The translations under genes were made by a program, and so were the position numbers. This document shows positions 1 through 6,623 of a DNA stretch of 8,083 nucleotides, in pieces. This DNA is from Verrucomicrobiota bacterium (lineage in GTDB: Bacteria; Verrucomicrobiota; Verrucomicrobiia; Limisphaerales; AV2): positions 1 to 8,083 of the forward strand of contig QHPW01000136.1 of NCBI GenBank assembly GCA_003219675.1, read 5' to 3'. Within the stretch, counting starts at the first letter, position 1; each line of letters starts with the position of its first letter. A model generated the notes under the pieces. That model ran no database searches. It worked only from the letters and a program-made list of their open reading frames with translations, and was not told the origin of the DNA.

Positions 1-367
1 CAGCGTCGTGGCGGTCCTCGGCGCCGACCATTGAGCGGATCAGGACCAGTTTATCCATCATTTTGGCCAGCAACGGCAGGTGCTCGCAGATTTGGATTCC
101 AGGGACGGCGGTGGAAATCGGTTTGAACTCGCCGCGGATTTCCGACGGCGCATCCATCTTGAGGTCGAAGATGTCCTGGTGCGAGGGTCCGCCCGGGAGG
201 AAGATCATGATGACCGCCTTGTGCGAGCGGCGGATGCCGGCTTGCGCCTCGGCCTGGAGGAGTTGCGGCAGTGTCAGGCCGCCGAGGCCCAGCGCGCCGA
301 TTTTGAGGAAATTTCTGCGGGAGATACCGTCGCAGAACCGTTGCCTGGATCCATAGATGGTCAACAT
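1..367 (-). CDS. DUF1501 family protein, Tat-exported, N-terminal part (runs off the left edge)
   Basis: The minus strand from ATG 367 is open to the window edge and gives 122 residues. Residues 16-22 read SRRNFLK, an exact twin-arginine motif. A hydrophobic Gly/Leu-rich stretch (about 24-37) and Q-A-E-A-Q-A follow, so this is a Tat signal peptide and the folded protein should be exported to the periplasm. From about residue 48 the text shows the DUF1501 opening (related to the sulfatase/alkaline phosphatase superfamily): H-K-A-V-I-M-I-F-L-P-G-G-P-S-H-Q-D-I-F-D-L-K at 49-70, then E-I-R-G-E-F-K-P-I at 77-85 and L-V-L-I-R-S-M at 107-113. An in-frame TGA lies 18 bases upstream of the ATG, which fixes it as the first possible Met. 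An AGGAG sits about 20 bases upstream, too far for a normal ribosome binding site. In Planctomycetes and Verrucomicrobia these genes often follow a DUF1549/DUF1553 cytochrome-type gene; none precedes this one here. The biochemical role of the family is not established. Confidence 0.9.
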   Translation of the reverse strand, partial: MLTIYGSRQRFCDGISRRNFLKIGALGLGGLTLPQLLQAEAQAGIRRSHKAVIMIFLPGGPSHQDIFDLKMDAPSEIRGEFKPISTAVPGIQICEHLPLLAKMMDKLVLIRSMVGAEDRHDA

Positions 368-930
368 AAACGCTCGTTCAGTTCAGAACTCCTCATCGCA
401 CGCCGTCGGCACTCGTGGTGGAGTTTACAGAGTTTCTTTCACCGCAGGGCTTTGGTCAAGTCGCTATTTCATGAATCTTCAACAACTACAGCATGTTCGC
501 TTCTGTGGTTGTCGTTCGATTCCGACGGCACGGACGAGAGGCAAATTCAAAATGTTGAGTTCGCCGGCGGAGCTGGAGGACCCACGGTCTTTGACGATTG
601 CAGCAATGGCCCGACCCGACCGGTTCAGGTTTATAGATGACTCTGCGCTCTTCGCGTTTCGGCGGATTCATTTTTCAACGCGGAGGCGCGAAGACCGCAG
701 AGAAGGATTTGCGGTTGGAGCGTTCTCTGAACGGGTAACCAAGAAGAACCCGTCCCTAAAAAAGCTCTCATGAATTGGCGGTGCCCTCATTACCAGGAGG
801 CAAAGTTTTCCTCGAATCGCGGCGCAAATTTTGCTTAAAATGGAGCATGGCACTGCGGGTGAGTCCGGGCAAAACCAGTTCGACGGGAAACAGATCGGAA
901 TGGCGCGCGCGAAATGGTTTCGTGTATCAA
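368..930. other. Divergent intergenic region without a convincing gene
   Basis: These 563 bases separate the leftward DUF1501 gene from the rightward CotH-type gene. Several short ORFs cross the stretch in different frames, but none has a recognisable domain, a ribosome binding site or a signal peptide, and I treat them as chance. The clearest structure is the inverted repeat at 641-702. A TTGACC hexamer on the minus strand (around 452-457) and a TAAAAT hexamer on the plus strand (836-841) could be parts of promoters for the two divergent genes. Neither has a good partner hexamer at the right spacing, so no promoter is called. A short ACGGGT/ACCCGT pair (731-736 and 748-753) is also present. 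Confidence 0.6.
641..702. repeat. Imperfect inverted repeat, 24-base arms
   Basis: The left arm (641-664) begins CTCTGCGCTCTTCGCG. The right arm (679-702) ends CGCGAAGACCGCAGAG. They are complementary at 20 of 24 positions, and two of the four mismatches become G-U pairs if the plus strand is transcribed. The spacer is 14 bases (665-678). The repeating CTCTGCG/CTTCGCG wording resembles the dispersed 'cgcagaggcgcgaag'-type palindromes that I recall from many environmental bacterial genomes. No second full copy lies in this window, so its dispersed nature is inferred. There is no T-tract after either arm, so it is not a standard intrinsic terminator. Confidence 0.7.
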
Positions 931-3900
931 ATGAGGAGATCCCTCCCGTTGTGGATTGCCTTGTGCGCGATTTGCTCCATGGGTTTGCGTGCCGCCTCCT
1001 CGATCGTCATCAACGAAATTCACTACAATCCGGACGTGAAAACCGAGCCCGTCGAGTTCATTGAGCTTTTCAACGCGGGAACGAACACGGTGGATTTGTC
1101 CGGATGGTATTTCTCGGACGGGATAGGCTACAACTTCTCGAGCGGAATCTTCCTCGCGGCAGGCGGTTACCTGGTCGTGGCCCAGGACCCTGCCGCGGTT
1201 CAAAGCAAGTTCGGCGTGAGTGCGCTGGGGCCGTGGACGGGCACGCTCAACAACGAGGGCGACAGGATTGTTCTGCGCGACGCCGGGGGCGGCATGGAGG
1301 ACGAGGTGGATTATCAGGCGGGTTTTCCGTGGCCGACTGTCGGGGATTCGCCGGGATATTCGATTGAACTGGTCAACCCTGCGTTCGACAACAACCTCGG
1401 CGCCAACTGGCGCGCCTCGGCTGCGGGCAACCCCGCGCAGCAGAGCCAGACGCTCATCCCGGACCACGCGATCTGGAAATATTTCAAGGGGTTGAGCGAA
1501 GCGTCTTCACCGAGCACCGCCTGGCGCGCGTTGAATTTCGATGATTCGGGCTGGCTCAGCGGCGCGGCGCCTGTCGGTTATGACCCGGCGCTGGCGATGG
1601 GGACCTCTCTCGCAGACATGCGGTCGAATTATACAACGGTTTTTTTTCGCGCGAAATTTGTGGTCGTCGACCCGTCACAAATGGGCGGGCTGGCGCTGGA
1701 GGCGCTTTATGACGACGGTTTCAAGGTGTGGATCAATGGGGCGAACGTCCTCAACGTGAACATCTCGACAGGTGAACTTCCGTTTGATGGCACGGCGGGA
1801 CCCGCGCGCGAGGACGCGAGCTACAACCGCTTCGATTTGAATTCGCCCCAGAGTTACCTTGTGCCCGGGACAAACCTCATCGCCATTCAGGCCGCGAATT
1901 CGAGTCTGACCGCGAGCAGCGATTTTTTCCTCGACCTGCGTCTGCTGGCCAGCATCGGTCCGGCCGGTCACGGTCCAACGCGCGGCGCGATCAACTCGGT
2001 TCACGCCGGCAACCTCCCGCCGGCGATTCGCCGGGTGGACCACAGTCCGAACCAGCCCGGTTCCGGCAAGCCGGTCGGAATCACGGCGAAAATCACCGAT
2101 CCCGAGGGTGTCACCGGCGTCACGCTGCAATACCAGTTGGTTGATCCCGGAAACTATATCGAACTCACGGACGCCGCTTATTCGAACAACTGGACTTCGA
2201 TTCCAATGAACGACGCCGGGACCGACGGCGACGCGCTGGCCGGCGACAGCATTTACACGGCGGTGCTGCCGGGCTCGATCCAGACTCATCGCCGCCTGGT
2301 GCGTTATCGCATCGAAGCGACGGACGGGACCGGCCTGAGCGTCACGGTTCCTTACGCCGACGATCCGCAGCCGAACTTCGCTTATTTCGTTTACGACGGT
2401 GTGCCGGCGTGGCAAGGCGCGGTGCGGCCCGGAGTGACGCCGGTCGCGAATTTCGACACCAACGTCATGCGACGTCTCCCGGTGATCCATCTGATGGCCC
2501 GTCGCGGCGCGGTCGAAGACGCGACCTGGTTCAGCCGCTATGGGGGTGACCTTTATCTTTGGGCCGGCACGCTCATTTACGACGGCAAGGTTTACGATCA
2601 CGTCCATTTTCGCACCCGGGGCGGCGTGTGGCGCTATGCGATGGTGAAGAACATGTGGAAGTTTGATTTCAATCGCGGGCACGATCTGGAGATGCGCGAC
2701 GATTATGGCCGCAAATACAAGGCCCGCTGGACCAAACTCAACCTGGGCGCGAGCATTCAGCAGGGTGATTATGGGCATCGCGGCGAGCAGGGAATGTTCG
2801 AGTCGGTTGGATTCAGGTTGTTCAACCTGGCCGGCGTCGAGTCGCCGCACACCACGTTCCTCCAGTTGCGCGTGATTGACGACGCGGCGGAGGCGAATCC
2901 AGCCGATCAGTACGAGGGAGATTTCTGGGGCGTCTATCTCGCAGTGGAGCAGGAGGACGGCCGCTTCCTCGACGAACACGATCTTCCGGACGGCAATTTC
3001 TACAAGATGGAGGGCGGAACCGGCGAGCTGAACAACCTCGGACCGCTCGGGCCGACCGACAGATCGGACCTCGACGCCTATCAAAGCGGCTATCAAAACA
3101 CGACGCCGACCGACGATTGGTGGCGGGCGAATATGGATCTGCCGCGTTATTACAGTTACCAGGTCATCGTGCAGGGAATTCACCACTACGACATTGCCGA
3201 CGGGAAGAACTATTTCTTTTATCGCAATCCGGCGACCGGCCTTTGGTCCACGCACACCTGGGACATCGATCTGACGTGGGCGAACAACATGTATCGTTCG
3301 GGCACGACCGGGGGTGATGAGCCGTTCAAGAGCCGGGTCCTGAGCAACTTTGCCAATCCCGGGTCGCGACCGGCGTTGAGCACCGAGTTTCGCAATCGCG
3401 CCCGCGAGCTTCGCGATCTGCTTTGGAACAGCGATCAGGCGTTTCAGTTGATTGACGAGCACGCGCAGTTGCTGCGCGGACCGACGAACGGGCCGACCAT
3501 TCTGGACGCGGACCGCTCGATGTGGGACTACAACCCGAAGATGAACGACGGCGCTTACAGCTCCGCATTGAGCAAGGCAGGGCAGGGCCGCTTTTATCAA
3601 TGGCCCAACGAACCGGGCGTGAGCAAAAACTTCGACGGCTGCATTCAGTTGATGAAGAACTACCTCAACACACGCGGCAACTATCTCAACAGCATTTCCA
3701 GCGACGCATCAATTCCAGCGCGCCCGACGATTACCTACACCGGGCCTGCCGGCTTCCCGTTGAATCGGCTGATGTTCCGCTCCTCGGCCTACAGTGGCGT
3801 CAACGTCTTCGCCGCCATGAAATGGCGCATCGCCGAAGTGACCGACACCAATGCGCCCACTTACGATCGCGGCGAGCCGCGACGATACGAGATCAACGCC

Positions 3901-5673
3901 GACTGGGAGAGCGAGGAACTGGCCCTGTTCACCGCCGACATAACCATTCCGTCAGAGGCGACCAAAGTCGGCCACGCTTACCGCGTGCGCGTGCTGATGA
4001 AGGACATCACCGGCCGCTGGAGCAACTGGTCGCAGCCGGTTCAGTTTGTCGTCGGCCTGCCGGACAATGCAGCGGCGCTGGTGGACAATCTGCGGCTGAC
4101 AGAAGTGATGTATGAGCCGCCGGGCGGAAGCGAGTTCGAGTTCATCGAATTGCGCAATCGCAGCAGCAGCCTGACGCTGGATCTGGACGGCGTGAATTTC
4201 ACCGCGGGCGTGGACCTGACCTTTACGCCAGGGACAACCATCCCGCCGAACGGCTACCTTTTGGTGGTCAACACCACGAACTTTGCCGTCTTTCGCGCGC
4301 ATTATGGGTTGGACGCCTCGGTGTCGATGGTCGGGCCATACTCAGGCAGTCTGGCCAATGGCGGGGAGAAGCTGGAGCTGAAAACAGGCGCCGGGGGCAG
4401 TGTGCTTTTCTCCTTTGAATATTCCAACGGCCGCGGCTGGCCGGTGGCGGCTGCCGGCGGCGGCCATTCCTTGGTTGCCCTGGACCCGGCGATGGAGGGT
4501 CAGGCGACCGGCGCGCTGGATTATCCGGGCAATTGGCGGGCGAGCGCATACATCGGGGGGTCGCCGGGCCGGGCCGATCCGGTGGCGCCCGCGGCGACGG
4601 TCGTGCTGAATGAGATCGCGGCCCACACGGACTACCTCAACCCGTCGCGGCCCGAGTATGATTCGAATGACTGGATCGAATTATTCAACGCGGGGGCCAC
4701 GAACATTTCATTGAGCGGTTGGTATCTGAGTGACGATCCGGCCAACCTGCGCAAGTGGGCGATTCCGGCCGTGACCATTCCAGCAGGCGGGCATTTGAGT
4801 TTCGACGAAGTTAACGGGTTCCACAATCCGATCACGACAGGTTTCGGCATCGACAAGGCCGGCGAACAGGTCTTGCTGTCGCGCCTGCCGGGCAACGGCC
4901 AGGACCGGGTAGAGGATGCGATCAAGTTCAAAGGGCAGGAGAACAATGTGTCGCTAAGCCGCGTCCCGGACGGCGGCGCGTTCTGGTATTCGACCTCGCG
5001 AACAAGGGATGGCGCCAATTCGAGCGCCTTGCCCGGCGTCGTTATCAACGAACTCATGTACCGTCCGCCGGATATCGGGGGAACGAACGACAACACCGTG
5101 GATGAATACGTTGAACTGTTGAATCCGACCGCCGAGACCGTCAGGCTGCAGGACACCAACGGCACCTGGCGGCTCGATGGCGGCGTGAGCTTCACCACCT
5201 TTCCTGCAAACACCACGATTGCCGCGGGAGGCATTTTGCTGGTGGTCAACTTCGATCCCTCGGACTCGACGGCGTCGAATCGATTCCGCAACATCTATGG
5301 CATCACGGATGGTAACGTGACGCTCCTCGGGCCTTACTCCGGCAAGCTGGGAAATCGAAGCGACCGCGTTGCCATCGAGAAACCGCAGTATCCGGATTTG
5401 CCGGGCGACCCGTATTCCTGGGTGATCCTGGACGAAGTGATTTATGGAAATCAGCAGCCATGGCCGGCGACACCGGATGGAACCGGCAGCGCGTTGCAGC
5501 GCGTTGCAGCGGCACGGAATGGCAACGATCCGGCAAACTGGATTGCGGCAGCACCTTCACCGGGCAGCGTATCGGGCATTGGCCCCGATCGTGACGGCGA
5601 TGGCATGCCGGACGATTGGGAGGCTGCTTATTCATTGAATCCGGACAGCGCAAGAACCTGGAGGAATATCTGA
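931..5673 (+). CDS. Large secreted CotH-kinase-family protein with four lamin-tail domains (C-terminus frameshifted)
   Basis: The gene encodes 1580 residues from ATG 931. Residues 1-22 are a Sec signal peptide (M-R-R-S, hydrophobic core, L-R-A-A). The frame is open back to TTG 775, but those 52 extra codons precede the signal peptide. GTG 922 is a possible alternative start. Approximate domains: LTD1 25-168 (I-V-I-N-E-I-H-Y-N-P, F-I-E-L-F-N, L-S-G-W); galactose-binding-like beta domain 198-341 (D-D-G-F-K-V-W-I-N-G); Ig-like 361-488; CotH kinase 514-808; Ig-like 934-1041; LTD2 1053-1213; LTD3 1222-1365; LTD4 1368-1538; calcium-loop D-R-D-G-D-G-M-P-D-D-W-E 1553-1564. The CotH part has the family landmarks H-F-R-T-R-G (559-564), G-V-Y-L-A-V-E (667-673), K-N-Y-F-F-Y-R (759-765) and W-D-I-D (777-780), whose acidic residues match the ATP/Mg-binding aspartates of CotH kinases. 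It may phosphorylate extracellular proteins or serve as a surface protein; the substrate is unknown. The last few residues before the TGA are out of the family frame (see 5646-5936). Confidence 0.92.
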   Translation: MRRSLPLWIALCAICSMGLRAASSIVINEIHYNPDVKTEPVEFIELFNAGTNTVDLSGWYFSDGIGYNFSSGIFLAAGGYLVVAQDPAAVQSKFGVSALGPWTGTLNNEGDRIVLRDAGGGMEDEVDYQAGFPWPTVGDSPGYSIELVNPAFDNNLGANWRASAAGNPAQQSQTLIPDHAIWKYFKGLSEASSPSTAWRALNFDDSGWLSGAAPVGYDPALAMGTSLADMRSNYTTVFFRAKFVVVDPSQMGGLALEALYDDGFKVWINGANVLNVNISTGELPFDGTAGPAREDASYNRFDLNSPQSYLVPGTNLIAIQAANSSLTASSDFFLDLRLLASIGPAGHGPTRGAINSVHAGNLPPAIRRVDHSPNQPGSGKPVGITAKITDPEGVTGVTLQYQLVDPGNYIELTDAAYSNNWTSIPMNDAGTDGDALAGDSIYTAVLPGSIQTHRRLVRYRIEATDGTGLSVTVPYADDPQPNFAYFVYDGVPAWQGAVRPGVTPVANFDTNVMRRLPVIHLMARRGAVEDATWFSRYGGDLYLWAGTLIYDGKVYDHVHFRTRGGVWRYAMVKNMWKFDFNRGHDLEMRDDYGRKYKARWTKLNLGASIQQGDYGHRGEQGMFESVGFRLFNLAGVESPHTTFLQLRVIDDAAEANPADQYEGDFWGVYLAVEQEDGRFLDEHDLPDGNFYKMEGGTGELNNLGPLGPTDRSDLDAYQSGYQNTTPTDDWWRANMDLPRYYSYQVIVQGIHHYDIADGKNYFFYRNPATGLWSTHTWDIDLTWANNMYRSGTTGGDEPFKSRVLSNFANPGSRPALSTEFRNRARELRDLLWNSDQAFQLIDEHAQLLRGPTNGPTILDADRSMWDYNPKMNDGAYSSALSKAGQGRFYQWPNEPGVSKNFDGCIQLMKNYLNTRGNYLNSISSDASIPARPTITYTGPAGFPLNRLMFRSSAYSGVNVFAAMKWRIAEVTDTNAPTYDRGEPRRYEINADWESEELALFTADITIPSEATKVGHAYRVRVLMKDITGRWSNWSQPVQFVVGLPDNAAALVDNLRLTEVMYEPPGGSEFEFIELRNRSSSLTLDLDGVNFTAGVDLTFTPGTTIPPNGYLLVVNTTNFAVFRAHYGLDASVSMVGPYSGSLANGGEKLELKTGAGGSVLFSFEYSNGRGWPVAAAGGGHSLVALDPAMEGQATGALDYPGNWRASAYIGGSPGRADPVAPAATVVLNEIAAHTDYLNPSRPEYDSNDWIELFNAGATNISLSGWYLSDDPANLRKWAIPAVTIPAGGHLSFDEVNGFHNPITTGFGIDKAGEQVLLSRLPGNGQDRVEDAIKFKGQENNVSLSRVPDGGAFWYSTSRTRDGANSSALPGVVINELMYRPPDIGGTNDNTVDEYVELLNPTAETVRLQDTNGTWRLDGGVSFTTFPANTTIAAGGILLVVNFDPSDSTASNRFRNIYGITDGNVTLLGPYSGKLGNRSDRVAIEKPQYPDLPGDPYSWVILDEVIYGNQQPWPATPDGTGSALQRVAAARNGNDPANWIAAAPSPGSVSGIGPDRDGDGMPDDWEAAYSLNPDSARTWRNI

Positions 5674-5936
5674 GCGGCACAAACCCGCGCGATGCATCCA
5701 GTTGTTTAAGGTTCGAGTCGGTCGCGGGTTCGGCGGGCATGGCCACGTTGCGGTTTAGGGCGGTGGCGAACAAGAGCTACACGATTCAATATCGCGACGA
5801 CGCTTCGACGGGTGCCTGGCAGAGACTGGCGGACGTGCCGGCGGCGGGCGCGAGCCGCTCTGTGGATGTGCCCGATCCAATCAACAGCAACATCAAGGAA
5901 CGTTTCTATCGACTGGTCACTCCGGCAATGCGGTAG
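5646..5936 (+). pseudogene. Out-of-frame C-terminal segment of the CotH-type gene
   Basis: The frame ending at TAG 5934-5936 encodes N-L-E-E-Y-L-S-G-T-N-P, then a beta-rich segment containing L-R-F-R-A-V-A-N-K-S-Y-T-I-Q-Y and ending E-R-F-Y-R-L-V-T-P. This is the usual C-terminal tail of large secreted verrucomicrobial proteins. There it follows 'DxDGDGMPDDWE..LNP' and a second 'DxDGDG' loop in one continuous frame. Here the first loop is in the frame of the 931-5673 gene and the tail is in a different frame; the two overlap up to the TGA at 5671-5673. The second DxDGDG loop is absent. The tail has no start codon or ribosome binding site of its own that makes sense, so it is probably untranslated unless the frame is restored. 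Confidence 0.8.
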
Positions 5937-5970
5937 CGCAGATTCCCAAATCCGTGCCGCGTAACGCGAC

Positions 5971-5985
5971 GAGCGAAGTTCGCTC
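5971..5985. repeat. Short palindrome between convergent genes
   Basis: GAGCGAA-G-TTCGCTC is a perfect 7+1+7 palindrome. It lies in the 56 bases between the end of the CotH-type tail (5936) and the end of the leftward 149-residue gene (5993). Its position fits a bidirectional terminator, but there is no T-tract on either side, so this is only a possibility. Confidence 0.35.
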
Positions 5986-5992
5986 AATCATT

Positions 5993-6442
5993 TCAGGCCG
6001 CACGGTAAAATGCCAATCGCCAGAAATGATACCAACGCTGCCTCTGCTGCTGGCCGGCCCAATCAAGCCAGAAAGTGTAATCGAAAGTTCGCTTTGCAAT
6101 CTCCCCAACAGCGGGCACTCGCCAATCGTTGGCGCGCATCGTCTCAATAAACTCCTCCGGCAGGATGACCGCATGACGTTGGACGTAATGTGCCAGTCCC
6201 TCGGGCCAATACCACTCGCCGTCGGTAAAATTGCCCGCCCCATTCCTCTCTCCCTCCCTGCAGCCTCGAAATCGGCATGTGGACCAGCCACAACAAGCGG
6301 CGAAGTCGTGACCGGAGCGCAGATACCTGAGGATGCGCTCCGATTCGGCTGCGTGCCAGCCGCGCTGCACAAGCCACTGTGGCCTGGGACAACGGCGAAA
6401 GACTCCGTGTGTGTCCCTCCAAAAACCAATGGCTTTGAGCAT
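5993..6442 (-). CDS. Uncharacterised Trp-rich 149-residue protein with a 'TDGEWYWPEGLAHY' core
   Basis: I recognise this as a conserved hypothetical family without a named function. The start is the ATG at 6442 (M-L-K-A-I-G-F-W), because family-like sequence begins there. The longer open frame back to 6544 is Arg-rich, runs through palindromic DNA and looks non-coding. Visible conserved-looking blocks are E-R-I-L-R-Y-L-R-S-G-H (35-45), C-G-W-S-T-C-R-F (51-58), T-D-G-E-W-Y-W-P-E-G-L-A-H-Y (73-86) and L-P-E-E-F-I (94-99). There are 11 tryptophans in 149 residues and a C-terminal Gln/Arg/Trp-rich tail (about 125-142). No signal peptide or membrane segment is seen, so it is likely cytoplasmic. 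Cys 50, 51, 56 and 61 could bind metal, but that is speculation. It is read in the same direction as the prepilin gene, 181 bases downstream of it and separated by hairpins, so it may be transcribed separately. No clear ribosome binding site is present. Confidence 0.75.
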   Translation of the reverse strand: MLKAIGFWRDTHGVFRRCPRPQWLVQRGWHAAESERILRYLRSGHDFAACCGWSTCRFRGCREGERNGAGNFTDGEWYWPEGLAHYVQRHAVILPEEFIETMRANDWRVPAVGEIAKRTFDYTFWLDWAGQQQRQRWYHFWRLAFYRAA

Positions 6443-6468
6443 GAGGTTCTGTTCAGTTCCGGATGGGG

Positions 6469-6498
6469 AGCGCACGCGCCTCGCGCGCCTCGCGTGCT
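6469..6498. repeat. GC-rich hairpin with an internal 9-base tandem duplication
   Basis: CACGCG (6473-6478) pairs with CGCGTG (6491-6496), and GAG/CTC outside extends the stem with a two-base bulge. The interior holds two exact adjacent copies of GCGCCTCGC (6476-6484 and 6485-6493). With one copy removed the element would be a tight palindrome with stem GCACGCG and loop CCT, so the duplication appears to have enlarged its loop. Confidence 0.6.
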
Positions 6499-6522
6499 CG
6501 GGTCGGCGCCCACGCCGACCCG
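6499..6522. repeat. Perfect 10-bp hairpin, CCCA loop
   Basis: CGGGTCGGCG (6499-6508), loop CCCA, CGCCGACCCG (6513-6522): ten uninterrupted pairs. It lies in the 181-base gap between two leftward genes. There is no T-tract after it in the direction of transcription, so it is not a standard intrinsic terminator, although it could still protect or attenuate a transcript. Confidence 0.75.
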
Positions 6523-6568
6523 CCCGCAGTTTTGGGCTGACCATTCAGTGACTGCATCGCGCGGTTCG

Positions 6569-6592
6569 GCCATCGGCGGGGGCGCCGATGGC
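6569..6592. repeat. Perfect 10-bp hairpin, GGGG loop
   Basis: GCCATCGGCG (6569-6578), loop GGGG, CGCCGATGGC (6583-6592): ten uninterrupted pairs. On the minus strand it begins about 31 bases after the prepilin stop codon (6624-6626). It shares the inner TCGGCG-N4-CGCCGA with the hairpin at 6499-6522, while the four outer pairs all differ. No T-tract follows on the minus strand. Confidence 0.75.
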
Positions 6593-6623
6593 ACCACGCC
6601 AGGGCGCGTGTGATCCCCAGATC

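Noticed and set aside
80..773. Overlapping plus-strand ORFs at 63-356, 80-640 and 357-773
   Set aside because: The left parts are shadows of the minus-strand DUF1501 gene, and the rest crosses the intergenic inverted repeat. No domain, signal peptide or ribosome binding site is seen.
486..853. Minus-strand small ORFs at 486-671 and 668-853
   Set aside because: Both run through the inverted repeat and have Arg-rich, low-information sequence typical of translated non-coding repeats.
775..930. Extension of the CotH-type gene back to the TTG at 775
   Set aside because: It would put 52 polar residues before an obvious Sec signal peptide beginning at M-R-R-S (931), and the added residues look like translated intergenic DNA.
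1675..3600. Long (641-codon) minus-strand open frame opposite the CotH-type gene
   Set aside because: It is a shadow ORF produced by GC-biased codon use. It has no recognisable motif and lies opposite a well-supported multidomain protein.
5491..5510. Exact 10-base tandem repeat (GCGTTGCAGC twice) as a phase-variation switch that could rejoin the displaced C-terminal tail
   Set aside because: The present two-copy state is in the correct family frame. A third copy would move reading into the frame of the tail, but that frame has a TGA at 5592-5594, before the tail. Loss of one copy gives the wrong frame.
6443..6623. CRISPR-like or intrinsic-terminator reading of the hairpin cluster
   Set aside because: There are no regularly spaced identical repeats with unique spacers, and no T-tract follows the stems on either strand.
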